Below are positions 49,467 to 57,992 of a DNA stretch of 64,000 bases, piece by piece. Source of the DNA: Saprospiraceae bacterium (GTDB lineage: Bacteria > Bacteroidota > Bacteroidia > Chitinophagales > Saprospiraceae); the NCBI GenBank assembly GCA_016714785.1, contig JADKCC010000033.1, positions 84,089-148,088 on the forward strand, in the 5' to 3' direction. How positions within the stretch are numbered: position 1 is the first letter of the stretch; the number at the start of each line of letters is the position of its first letter. The notes under the pieces are model-generated. The model made no database searches. It was not told the DNA's origin and saw only the letters and a program-made list of their open reading frames with translations. The translations under genes were made by a program, and so were the position numbers.

Positions 49467-50003
49467 CTACCAATGGAGTTCATACCAAAAACAATCCAAA
49501 TTTGAGCCATGAATTTCAAAAGGATATTGTCCAGTAAGGATAAATCCACATTTCTTCAGGACATTTTGTGATGCCAGATTTTCTGTGTGGGCAGATGCAT
49601 ACAGTGTATTAATATTTAGGTGATTTTTTGCATATTCTATCCACGCCATGGTAGCCTCCGTAGCATATCCTTTACCCCAAAATTCAGGTCTGAAGCGGTA
49701 CCCAATATCATAAAAGTCTTTATATCCATTGGTTTCTTCCGCAATGAATTTAATACCCGCCCAACCCATTAGTTCACCCGAATACTTTTCAATCGCTGCC
49801 CATCTCGCTATCCCATTTGTTTCATATTGTTTTACGATATTCTTCAAATAAAGAGTTACCTCATCTATCGAGCTAAGTGGACGATTACCAAGGTATTTCA
49901 TTACAACAGGATCAGAATCTAATTTAAACATGTCTTTGGCATCAGACAGTGTTAACGGGCGAAATATGAGCCTATCTGTTTGAAATTCATTTATATTCAT
50001 CAT
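49467..50003 (-). CDS. GNAT family N-acetyltransferase (RimJ/RimL-like)
   Basis: A 178-aa acetyltransferase (PF13302-type). N-terminal TDRLIFRPLTLSDAKDMFKLDSDPVVMKYLG, acetyl-CoA-binding loop FRPEFWGKGYATEATMAWIEYA, and ASAHTENLASQNVLKKCGF are characteristic. It probably acetylates a protein N-terminus or small amine; the substrate cannot be told. It is next to, but divergent in spacing from, the ABC-F gene on the same strand (59-base gap). Confidence 0.9.
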   Translation of the reverse strand: MMNINEFQTDRLIFRPLTLSDAKDMFKLDSDPVVMKYLGNRPLSSIDEVTLYLKNIVKQYETNGIARWAAIEKYSGELMGWAGIKFIAEETNGYKDFYDIGYRFRPEFWGKGYATEATMAWIEYAKNHLNINTLYASAHTENLASQNVLKKCGFILTGQYPFEIHGSNLDCFWYELHW

Positions 50004-50061
50004 ATTGCCAAAATAAAATTTAATATGAGTTTTATTTGGAACCCAATATTTACAAATATTT

Positions 50062-51699
50062 TTATCCTTTCTTTTCTATTTCCTTAAGGCTCTCCATTCG
50101 ATTTCTGATAAGGAAAGCATCAATAGTTTCGAAATGTTCAAGGACTCGTTTCTCTTTAAATTCAAAAACTTTTTCAGCTAGTCCCTGTAAAAAATCCCTG
50201 TCATGGGATACTAAGATCAGTGTACCATCAAATGCTAAAAGTGCATCTTTAAGCACATCTTTGGATCTAAGGTCTAGGTGATTGGTAGGCTCATCGAGTA
50301 TCAAAAGATTGACTGGTTCTAACAATAATTTTACCATAGCAAGCCTTGTTCTCTCACCACCTGACAGCATTGCCACTTTTTTGTCAATATCGTCTCCAGA
50401 AAACATAAAACAGCCCAAAATATTTTTCAATTGTGTTCTTATGTCTCCTTCTGCTACTTCATCTACAGTTTGGAATACGGTCAACGAAGGATCTAACAAT
50501 GCTGCTTGGTTTTGAGCAAAGTAGCCTACTTTCACATTGTGTCCTAAATCACACTGACCGTTAAATTCGATTTCGCCCATGATGGCTTTTATCATGGTGG
50601 ATTTACCTTCACCATTTCTTCCCACAAAAGCTACTTTTTGACCACGTTCGATTGTCATTGAAGCATCTTTAAAGACTACATGCTCGTCATAGTTTTTGGA
50701 CAAATGCTGCACAATGACGGGATAATCGCCTGACCTAGGAGCAGGAGGAAACTTAAGCTTCAAAGAAGAAGTATCTATCTCATCTATCTCAATGATCGTC
50801 ATTTTTTCGAGCATTCGTTCTACCGAATTGACTTGATTGGCCTTGGAGTAAGTGCCACGAAATCTTTCTATAAATTCTTTGCTCTCTGCTATTGTTTTTT
50901 GTTGTTCCTTATATGCTTTTATTTGCGCTGCACGTCTCTCCTCTCTCAACTGTAAATAGTGGGTGTAATTGGCTTTATAGTCATAGATTCTTCCCATAGT
51001 CACTTCTATGGTTCGGTTGGTGATATTGTCTATAAATGCCTTGTCGTGTGAGATGACCATTACAGCTTTGGCTTTATTAATAAGGAAATTTTCAAGCCAA
51101 ATTACAGATTCGATGTCAATGTGATTGGTAGGCTCATCAAGCAAAATGAGATCAGGTTTTTTTAGCAATATTTTGGCCAATTCTATACGCATACGCCATC
51201 CACCACTAAATTCATTGGTCAAACGTTGGAAATCCTCCCGCTTGAACCCAAGACCTAATAAAGTTTTTTCGACTTCGGCATCATAATTAATATCCTCAAG
51301 AGAGTAGAACTTTTCTCCTAATTCGGACGACTCTTCGATGAGTTTCATGTAGGCATCCGATTCATAATCTGTTCTGGTTTCAAGTTCACTATTGAGAAAA
51401 GCCATCCGATCGCGCATTTCGAATATTTGCTCGTAAGCCTTCAGTGTTTCGTCAAATACCGTACAGTGATCTTCTGTAAGTAAGTGTTGTGGTAAATAAG
51501 CAATCACGGCTTCTTTTGGGGCTCTGACATGACCTCGTGTAGGTTTTTGTACACCAGCAATGATTTTCATCATGGTGGATTTTCCTGCCCCATTTTTGCC
51601 CATCAAAGCTATTTTATCATTTTCATTGATGACAAATGACACATCACTAAACAATGTTTTACCACTAAACTCTACAGCTAGACCATCAACTGAAATCAT
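50062..51699 (-). CDS. ABC-F family ATP-binding protein
   Basis: A 545-aa soluble protein with two ABC ATPase domains and no membrane part. Walker A motifs GKNGAGKST (near 35) and GRNGEGKST (near 362), signature motifs FSGGWRMRIELAK and LSGGERTRLAMVK, and Walker B LILLDEPTNHID and LLILDEPTNHLD. An inter-domain linker of charged helices (LREERRAAQIKAYKEQQKTIAESKEF) is present. ABC-F proteins act on the ribosome E-site to rescue or regulate translation (EttA/Uup/YbiT-like). A TACTTTTG element lies about 20 bases upstream. Confidence 0.95.
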   Translation of the reverse strand: MISVDGLAVEFSGKTLFSDVSFVINENDKIALMGKNGAGKSTMMKIIAGVQKPTRGHVRAPKEAVIAYLPQHLLTEDHCTVFDETLKAYEQIFEMRDRMAFLNSELETRTDYESDAYMKLIEESSELGEKFYSLEDINYDAEVEKTLLGLGFKREDFQRLTNEFSGGWRMRIELAKILLKKPDLILLDEPTNHIDIESVIWLENFLINKAKAVMVISHDKAFIDNITNRTIEVTMGRIYDYKANYTHYLQLREERRAAQIKAYKEQQKTIAESKEFIERFRGTYSKANQVNSVERMLEKMTIIEIDEIDTSSLKLKFPPAPRSGDYPVIVQHLSKNYDEHVVFKDASMTIERGQKVAFVGRNGEGKSTMIKAIMGEIEFNGQCDLGHNVKVGYFAQNQAALLDPSLTVFQTVDEVAEGDIRTQLKNILGCFMFSGDDIDKKVAMLSGGERTRLAMVKLLLEPVNLLILDEPTNHLDLRSKDVLKDALLAFDGTLILVSHDRDFLQGLAEKVFEFKEKRVLEHFETIDAFLIRNRMESLKEIEKKG

Positions 51700-51719
51700 A
51701 CTTTTATTTTTTGAAGCCG

Positions 51720-51727
51720 CAAAAGTA
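51720..51727 (-). promoter_or_regulatory. Putative -7 element of the ABC-F gene
   Basis: Minus-strand TACTTTTG, full consensus, 21 bases upstream of the ABC-F ATG, next to its start. Confidence 0.55.
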
Positions 51728-51807
51728 TAAAAAAATATAAAGAGTGAATGATAAATATGAGGAATGGCTAAGTCTTTTTTATCTAAGGACAGAAACCTTT
51801 AGGGAAT

Positions 51808-52036
51808 AGCTTGATTTGTTGAATTGCTAATTTGCAAGATTTGGGGAATTGCTGGAACTGCTGAATTGCTAGATTTGGTGGAATTGCTGGAACTGCTGGA
51901 ATTGCTGGAATTGTTTCTTGATTTGCTCAATTGGCAGAATTGCTGAATTTGCTAATTTGCTAGAATTGCTTGAATTGCTTGAATTGCTGGAACTGCTGAA
52001 CTGCTAGAATTGCTAGAATTGCTAGATTTGGTGGAA
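51808..52036. repeat. Degenerate 9-bp tandem repeat array
   Basis: About 230 bases built from variants of GAATTGCTG/GAATTGCTA/GAACTGCTG, with interspersed GATTTGGTG and GATTTGCTT. Present again at 54601-54681 in shorter form. No frame is open across it without stops or simple-sequence translation, so it is not taken as coding. The rest of 51728-52393 shows no gene. Confidence 0.8.
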
Positions 52037-52223
52037 CAGCATGATGCCGCTAAGTCTCCCTATCTTTTCTGAAATGCTAAGCATCAAAGAACGAATCTTA
52101 GCCTCCATTATTAGGGATGGTTGGGTGGGTAAAAAAGTTGGAATGTTTTCAAAAAATTGTGTCCAAAAAAGGGGTTTCTCAGTCGCTAAAGCTTCATCGA
52201 AATGACATAGAGTTAAATTTTAA

Positions 52224-52271
52224 GTGGGAGAGGAAGGGAGTTCGGCCCGCCGAACTCCCTTCCTCTCCCAC
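52224..52271. repeat. 48-bp near-perfect palindrome
   Basis: GTGGGAGAGGAAGGGAGTTCGG at 52224-52245 mirrors CCGAACTCCCTTCCTCTCCCAC at 52250-52271, with only CCCG between (23-base perfect arms counting the C/G pair at the centre). The DNA can form a very stable hairpin or cruciform. A worn relative lies at 3402-3441. It sits between the ABC-F gene and the truncated T9SS gene, and no ordinary T tract follows, so it is not a typical terminator. Confidence 0.8.
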
Positions 52272-52393
52272 ATTTCCTCGTCAGGCATCGCCGTTTCTCT
52301 CCGCCGTGGTGGAGAGAAAGCTTATTTTATTATTTAATTCAAATATGACAAGGTAGGATGAAGAATCTATCGCCACTATTTTTCATATTTTTT

Positions 52394-52424
52394 TTTGCGT
52401 ATTATAAGGAATAGTATATCTTTG
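52394..52424 (+). promoter_or_regulatory. Strong Bacteroidota promoter
   Basis: TTTG at 52394-52397, a 19-base spacer, and TATCTTTG at 52417-52424: both elements match consensus with ideal spacing. The best promoter in the window. It lies 21 bases before the ATG of a gene that looks 5'-truncated. Confidence 0.72.
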
Positions 52425-52445
52425 TTGATACAATTGTGAAAGACA

Positions 52446-52880
52446 ATGAATGTAGATTTTACTTTAAATAGAAAGAATTATTTTTATAGCGATTTGCTTC
52501 ACACTGTGGCTGCCAATCCCGACCCTTACGCAGCCTATGGGCGAGCGTTATTGTATAAACTGATGGGTGAAAAGATTGAGCCACTGCTACCAGAGATTGC
52601 ACAGCGGAGTCGTAATAATGATAATGGGGTAGTCAAGGAAATATATACCATCACACCAAATCCTTCGTCAGATTTTATCAAAATTAGCATAGAAAATGCC
52701 TTTGAAAATGATTCTTACGATTATGAAATCTTAGATATGACTGGGAATAAAGTCAATGCAGGCTCATTATCCACCCAGTCATCTATAGATGTTTCCAAAG
52801 TGCCCTCAGGTATATATTTTGTTCAAATCATGAAGAATCATATACCCGACACGATCCAGAAAATTGTCATATTGAAATAA
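52446..52880 (+). CDS. T9SS sorting-domain remnant lacking a signal peptide
   Basis: A 144-aa product whose last 80 residues are a T9SS type A sorting domain (YTITPNPSSDFIKISI ... SGIYFVQIMKN). The first 60 residues (LLHTVAANPDPYAAYGRALLYKLMGEKIEPLLPE) look like the last part of a longer secreted protein. There is no signal peptide, so this cargo could not cross the inner membrane by Sec. Because a strong promoter lies just upstream of the ATG, an internal deletion that fused promoter and gene end is the simplest explanation. The next T9SS gene begins 11 bases downstream and may depend on this promoter. Confidence 0.68.
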   Translation: MNVDFTLNRKNYFYSDLLHTVAANPDPYAAYGRALLYKLMGEKIEPLLPEIAQRSRNNDNGVVKEIYTITPNPSSDFIKISIENAFENDSYDYEILDMTGNKVNAGSLSTQSSIDVSKVPSGIYFVQIMKNHIPDTIQKIVILK

Positions 52881-52891
52881 TTCAGTAAAAC

Positions 52892-54544
52892 ATGAATATT
52901 AAGAATATAGGTATTTTGTTGCCAATATGTGCCCTTTGGGCACATATTGGTTTTGCACAAACGTTTAATAAAACCTACTTTACGGATGCAGATAGATATA
53001 CATTTATTTGGCAGGTAGATGCACAGCATACAGACCAAATTATATCCAATGTCGAGCGTGAATGTGTGAACAATCAGCTTTGTATTAGTCTAACTAGTGT
53101 GGATAAAAATGGAAACATTTTATCGGTCAATGAGAGATTATCATCATCGGGATTTAGAAATCGAATGAAAGTACGAAATGATACCATATTTTATAGTGGT
53201 AGGTATTTTTTAGAGAGTGATAGTACCACTTACTGGATTTTTGGAATGACCAATCTAAAAGGTGAGGAACTTGGAGAATATCATTTTCCGATTTTACATT
53301 TGAGAGATACAGGAATTGGAGATTTTGGTTATCAAACACCTGTTAATTATGGCTTAACCTTAGTAAATAACAATCAAGTCATTCTATGGGGTGAAGGCCT
53401 GGACAATCGTCAACCAAATCCGACAAAGGTACCATTTCGTTCAGTTTTTCTAAGGGTAGGTATCAATGGAGAGCACATAAGTGACCCATTTTGGTTTGAT
53501 CTTAATGATGATGTAGTAAGAAGAATGTCGGATGCATGTACAGATATCGATGGTAATATGGTTTTCCATTATGAATATAGAGATAATAGTATTCTGAAAT
53601 TATCCCGTAGTATTTATAAAATATTACAAGATAATTATATTCAATTAGTAGCAGATGTACCAGTTACTGATTTAAGTGCTAGCTTTCCAAAAATCGCCAC
53701 CGATAGCGAAGGCAATTATTTTATCAACCCAATTTACAGCGAAGGAAATGCACCAGGTTATACAGTATCCATAAGGCATGTAGGTTTTATAAGTAAAATT
53801 AATAGAAGTGGTGATGTGCTCTGGACTTCTATGGTGCCGCCTTTTGACTATGATTGGAATGAACCTTATGAAGCATCTCGAACCAATGAAATACATCGTA
53901 TCTCCATTACCAGAAATGGGGATATCCTATGTTCTGGTAGGGTCTTTGTGCGAGATAGTTTTGATGTAGCAGGACAAAACAAAAAGGTCTATGCGACAGG
54001 CAATGGCAGTTTTATAGCTCGCTTTGATACCGATGGGAAGCTGCTATGGCGGCATTTTATCATCCCGCGTAAAAGGGATGGTAAGATCAGAACAAATTCT
54101 GTCTATGACATACAGGAAGCACCCGATGGGAGTATCATTACAGGTGGTAGGTTAGAGAGAGATGATGATGACCCAGGGATATTGTATGATGCTTGGCTTA
54201 TGCGCTTGACTCCACAAGGATGTCTCACGCCAGACTGTAAGCATATAGGGAAATACTTTGACTTTTTGCCAGAGATCGTATCTGTCTCTGAAGATATAGT
54301 TGATACCGGACTCAAGATATATCCTAATCCTGGAAAAGCCCAAATAAACATACATTTACCATCAGATGTATCATTTCCGGTGCAGTATCAGATATCAGAT
54401 GTGCAAGGTCGCATCAGGGAGTCAGGATCGCAGGCTGTACGTAACATCACAATGGATAGCGGATATTTTACATCAGGTCTATACATCATCACCATCCGAG
54501 ATAGCCAAGGCAAGGTGAGTAGAGGCAAGTGGGTGAAGGAGTGA
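52892..54544 (+). CDS. T9SS type A cargo protein, unknown
   Basis: A 550-aa exported protein (signal peptide MNIKNIGILLPICALWAHIG ending FAQ). Middle region has repeated strands with DxDGN-like loops (DIDGNMVFHYEYRD, DTDGKLLWRHFI, APDGSIITGGRLERDDDD), similar to secreted propeller-like proteins with Asp-rich loops. The last 75 residues are a T9SS sorting domain (LKIYPNPGKAQINIHLP ... GLYIITIRDSQGKV). Ligand unknown. It sits 11 bases behind the truncated T9SS remnant and probably shares its promoter. Confidence 0.82.
   Translation: MNIKNIGILLPICALWAHIGFAQTFNKTYFTDADRYTFIWQVDAQHTDQIISNVERECVNNQLCISLTSVDKNGNILSVNERLSSSGFRNRMKVRNDTIFYSGRYFLESDSTTYWIFGMTNLKGEELGEYHFPILHLRDTGIGDFGYQTPVNYGLTLVNNNQVILWGEGLDNRQPNPTKVPFRSVFLRVGINGEHISDPFWFDLNDDVVRRMSDACTDIDGNMVFHYEYRDNSILKLSRSIYKILQDNYIQLVADVPVTDLSASFPKIATDSEGNYFINPIYSEGNAPGYTVSIRHVGFISKINRSGDVLWTSMVPPFDYDWNEPYEASRTNEIHRISITRNGDILCSGRVFVRDSFDVAGQNKKVYATGNGSFIARFDTDGKLLWRHFIIPRKRDGKIRTNSVYDIQEAPDGSIITGGRLERDDDDPGILYDAWLMRLTPQGCLTPDCKHIGKYFDFLPEIVSVSEDIVDTGLKIYPNPGKAQINIHLPSDVSFPVQYQISDVQGRIRESGSQAVRNITMDSGYFTSGLYIITIRDSQGKVSRGKWVKE
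52922..52950 (+). repeat. Perfect hairpin inside the signal-peptide codons
   Basis: CCAATATGTGCCC (52922-52934) and GGGCACATATTGG (52938-52950) form a 13-bp stem with a TTT loop, lying 30 bases after the ATG of the T9SS gene, over about codons 11-20. It would be a strong block near the ribosome start region; no T tract follows. Confidence 0.7.
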
Positions 54545-54565
54545 CACGTGTCGTGGTCGTACGAC
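54543..54565. repeat. Two adjacent 10-bp palindromes after a stop codon
   Basis: GACACGTGTC at 54543-54552 and GTCGTACGAC at 54556-54565, three bases apart, starting inside the stop codon of the T9SS gene. They precede a second degenerate 9-bp array (54601-54681), so they may be the edge of the same dispersed repeat. Confidence 0.55.
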
Positions 54566-54600
54566 TTGCAGGTGTGCCACCGCTGAGAGATAATGGTTTT

Positions 54601-54681
54601 GTTGAATTGCTGGATTTGCTTGATTTGGTGGAACTACTGGAATTGCTGAATTGCTTGATTTGGTGGAATTGCTGGAACTGC
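54601..54681. repeat. Second degenerate 9-bp repeat array
   Basis: Variants of GAATTGCTG, GATTTGCTT and GATTTGGTG, as at 51808-52036, over about 80 bases. The remaining 54682-54865 shows no gene. Confidence 0.72.
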
Positions 54682-54865
54682 GTACTAGGCGAATTTGATA
54701 AACACAAGATTTTGTAGTCGATGTCCAAAGTCTTGAACTTTAAGGCTGCTATCAATCATTGCCATTTACCTAAATAGAGCAGTAGGAAAGTATTTAATAT
54801 GCAAGCTTAATCAGACTTAATCCTTATTTCATCTATAATTCTGCCAATATTTGATTTTCAAATCG

Positions 54866-54873
54866 TACATTTG
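54866..54873 (+). promoter_or_regulatory. -7 promoter element of yidC
   Basis: TACATTTG, full consensus, 24 bases before the yidC ATG. Confidence 0.58.
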
Positions 54874-54896
54874 CGCAAATTTTCAGAATAGAGATA

Positions 54897-56771
54897 ATGG
54901 AACGTAATCAAATAATAGGTATTGTATTAATCATGGCTACTTTTATGCTTTGGACTATCACCTCAGCACCAAGCAAAGAAGAGTTAGAAAAATCTAAAAG
55001 AACCCAAGATTCTATCGCTTTGGTTCAGCAAACACCCGCTGTGCCATCCCAATTGCCAGATTCCTTAAGCCAAACTGACGAAGTGCCTGTAAAAAATGAC
55101 AGTTTATCTTTACAGGCTAATGGTATTAAGTTCGGTGCATTTGGAGTTGCTGCCAATGGTAGTCAAGAAGATGTGGTACTCGAAAACGATTTGATGAGAG
55201 TGACTTTGACCAATAAAGGTGGTATTATCAAGGAAGTTTTGCTAAAAAAGCATTATAAAACAATCACTGACAGTACGGGGAAGGAAGGAAAGGAGTTGGT
55301 GACCATGCTTAATAGTCCGGAAAATAAATTTAATTACACATTGCCTGTACCTGGTGCACTTAATAAAGCTGTAAACACATCCGATTTATACTTTACAACT
55401 AATAAACAAGGCAGTAGTGTTTCTTTCAAAGCGGATGCTGGTAATGGCGCTTACTTTGAGCAGAAATACACATTGAGTCCAGATAATTATACTATCGACT
55501 ATGCTATTCATACCCATGGTTTAGGAAATATTGTTGCATCAAATACGAAAGCCATTCCTTTAAATTGGGAGAATTACATTAAAAAATATGAAAAAGGAGA
55601 GCAATTTGAGCAAAACTATGCAACAGTATATTACAAACAAGCAGAGGAAAAAAGAGATTATTGTAGCTGTGTGTCTGATGATAGTGAGTCTCTTTCAGGT
55701 AAGGAAATCGAATGGGTAGCACATACCAATCAATTTTTTAATACTTCATTGGTTGCCAAAACTGTGGGATTCACCAATGCGGAGCTATCTACAAAAATGA
55801 CTGATTATAAGACCAATAAATATCTGAAAGTCATTCATTCTGAAATAGGTATTCCAATAAATAATATGAATGAAGGTCAGTTTGACATGGTCATGTATGT
55901 CGGGCCTAATGAATTCAAAAGACTTAAAGCGTTTGACAAAGATTTGGAAGAGATCATTCCGTTTGGATCTAGTATATTCGGCACCATCAATAGATGGGCT
56001 ATTAGGCCATTTTTTGACTTTTTATCCAATTATATTGGTAGTAAAGGGATAGTGATCATTCTTTTGATATTTTTGATTAAGATGGCACTTTATCCATTGA
56101 TGTACAAAATGCTGTATTCACAAGCTAAGATGGGAGCACTCAAACCTGAATTGGCTCACCTTAAAGATAAGTACAAAGATGACCTCCAAAAGCAACAGAT
56201 GGAGACCATGAAAATATATCGAGAGTATGGTGTGAGTCCACTAGGAGGCTGTCTCCCGATGTTGTTACAGATGCCGATTTGGTACGCGTTATTTAGGTTT
56301 TTTCCAGCTTCCATTACATTCAGGCAAGAACCGTTTTTGTGGGCGACAGACTTATCATCTTATGATGTAATTTGGAATCATGGTGTAGAAATACCTTTTA
56401 TGGGTACTCATATCAGTTTATTTACCATCCTTTGGGCTGTATCCACGATTATATATACTTATTATAATATGCAGAATATGGATCTTTCTGCCAATCCTGC
56501 TATGAAATATGTACAATATATCATGCCAGTTATGTTCTTAGGTTTCTTCAATAGTTACGCATCAGGGCTTACTTGTTATATGTTTTTTAGTAACTTAATC
56601 AATATATTGCAAACAGTCATCACTAAAAATTATATTTTTGATGAAGTGAAAATCAGAGCCGAACTGATGAAGGAGAAGGCGAAACCAAAGAAAAAATCTG
56701 GATTTCAAGCCAAGCTCGAAGAGGCTATGAAACAACAGCAAACCATTCAGGAACAGCGTAAAAAGAAATAA
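54897..56771 (+). CDS. yidC: Membrane protein insertase YidC
   Basis: A 624-aa insertase with the long N-terminal form typical of Gram-negative bacteria: an initial membrane helix (IIGIVLIMATFMLWTI), a periplasmic beta-sandwich domain (about residues 80-360), then the conserved C-terminal core. Core signatures: IILLIFLIKMALYPLMYKMLYSQAKM, the charged cytoplasmic hairpin LKDKYKDDLQKQQMETMKIYREYGVSPLGGCLPMLLQMPIWYALF, and MPVMFLGFFNSYASGLTCYMFFSNL. A Lys-rich C-terminal tail may contact ribosomes. It inserts membrane proteins alone or with Sec. gpsA follows 25 bases later, suggesting one transcript. Confidence 0.97.
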   Translation: MERNQIIGIVLIMATFMLWTITSAPSKEELEKSKRTQDSIALVQQTPAVPSQLPDSLSQTDEVPVKNDSLSLQANGIKFGAFGVAANGSQEDVVLENDLMRVTLTNKGGIIKEVLLKKHYKTITDSTGKEGKELVTMLNSPENKFNYTLPVPGALNKAVNTSDLYFTTNKQGSSVSFKADAGNGAYFEQKYTLSPDNYTIDYAIHTHGLGNIVASNTKAIPLNWENYIKKYEKGEQFEQNYATVYYKQAEEKRDYCSCVSDDSESLSGKEIEWVAHTNQFFNTSLVAKTVGFTNAELSTKMTDYKTNKYLKVIHSEIGIPINNMNEGQFDMVMYVGPNEFKRLKAFDKDLEEIIPFGSSIFGTINRWAIRPFFDFLSNYIGSKGIVIILLIFLIKMALYPLMYKMLYSQAKMGALKPELAHLKDKYKDDLQKQQMETMKIYREYGVSPLGGCLPMLLQMPIWYALFRFFPASITFRQEPFLWATDLSSYDVIWNHGVEIPFMGTHISLFTILWAVSTIIYTYYNMQNMDLSANPAMKYVQYIMPVMFLGFFNSYASGLTCYMFFSNLINILQTVITKNYIFDEVKIRAELMKEKAKPKKKSGFQAKLEEAMKQQQTIQEQRKKK

Positions 56772-56796
56772 GATACCCTAATTCAATCCCGAAAAA

Positions 56797-57828
56797 ATGA
56801 AAACAGTCGGTATCATCGGTGCCGGAAGTTTTGGCATCACATTGGTCAAGATACTCTCCAGGAATGTAGAAGTAGTAGTGTATAGCAGAAATGCGGAAAC
56901 CATACGTGGTATCAATGAAACGCATAGGCATTTAGGTCATGAATTGCGAACCAATGTGCGTGCCACATCAGATATAAAAGATATCACTTCAAAATGTGAA
57001 TTACTTTTTGCAGTGGTACCGTCTTCTGCATTTAGACAGATGATGAAAGATTTTTGCCCCTACTTGAAACCATCGCATATTATCATACAAGGTACCAAAG
57101 GACTTGATGTAAGCCGAATAAATGACGATGATTGGCAGAGTCTAAATTTCAATAAAGAAGATGTATGTACCATGACGGAAGTGATTCGGCAAGAAAGCAA
57201 TGTAGTGAGAGTTGGTTGTCTTTCTGGGCCTAATCTTGCTAAGGAAATACTTTCTGGTCAACCGGCAGCTACAGTCATTGCATCAGAATTTGACGAAGTT
57301 ATAAAACTAGGACAAACCGTACTCAGTAGCAAAAAGTTTTTTGCATTTGGCTCTCATGATCTTAAAGCGGCAGAAATTGCTGGAGCATTTAAGAATATCA
57401 TTGCTGTAGCTTCAGGCATTTTGGCAGGTCTTGGCATGGGTAAAAATATGCAATCACTCCTTATTACGAGAGGTTTGAGAGAAATGATCTATTTTGGGAC
57501 TGCCATGGGAACCAATGGTGCAGCTTATCTTGGTGTTGCAGGTATTGGAGACCTGATTGCTACAGCCACCAGTGAAGATAGCCGTAACTACACTTTTGGT
57601 AAAAGATTTGCAAGTGGTGAAGACTTCAATCATATTATGGCTACTTCTACTGAGGTTGTAGAAGGTGTCAGAACTTTAAAGATCATTAATCAGCTTTCTA
57701 AAAATGACAAACTCAATTTGCCAATTGTCACCGTGCTCCACAAAGTCATTTATGAAGGTTTTGATATACAGCGAGGCTTAGATTTCTTAATGAATGATAA
57801 TTATGCGGTGGACGTAGATTTCCTTTAA
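56797..57828 (+). CDS. gpsA: Glycerol-3-phosphate dehydrogenase [NAD(P)+]
   Basis: A 343-aa dehydrogenase making sn-glycerol 3-phosphate for phospholipids. The N-terminal Rossmann motif GIIGAGSFGITLVKIL, the substrate-site segment SGPNLAKEI, catalytic Lys region DLKAAEIAGAFKNIIAVASGI and GIGDLIATATSEDSRNYTFG are typical. Cytoplasmic. Lies 25 bases after yidC on the same strand, so both membrane-building genes are linked. Confidence 0.96.
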   Translation: MKTVGIIGAGSFGITLVKILSRNVEVVVYSRNAETIRGINETHRHLGHELRTNVRATSDIKDITSKCELLFAVVPSSAFRQMMKDFCPYLKPSHIIIQGTKGLDVSRINDDDWQSLNFNKEDVCTMTEVIRQESNVVRVGCLSGPNLAKEILSGQPAATVIASEFDEVIKLGQTVLSSKKFFAFGSHDLKAAEIAGAFKNIIAVASGILAGLGMGKNMQSLLITRGLREMIYFGTAMGTNGAAYLGVAGIGDLIATATSEDSRNYTFGKRFASGEDFNHIMATSTEVVEGVRTLKIINQLSKNDKLNLPIVTVLHKVIYEGFDIQRGLDFLMNDNYAVDVDFL

Positions 57829-57964
57829 TCTTCATCAGTAAATTTATCTTTTTTATTGAAAGCGCCCATACTTTTAAGCTTATTTTTTAAATATTATTTT
57901 TCAAATTTATTTACGGATTACTGTGGGTTTTTGCCCATTTATTTTAAATATCTTCTATTTTCCA

Positions 57965-57972
57965 TATCTTTG
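57965..57972 (+). promoter_or_regulatory. -7 promoter element of lysA
   Basis: TATCTTTG, full consensus, 20 bases before the ATG at 57993. It supports the upstream start of lysA over the TTG at 58043. Confidence 0.65.
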
Positions 57973-57992
57973 TCCGCTTAAAGTGTAATTTT

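Noticed and set aside
54489..54755. 88-aa minus-strand frame rich in Ser/Asn/Lys
   Set aside because: It is a translation of the 9-bp repeat array and the antisense of the T9SS gene end.
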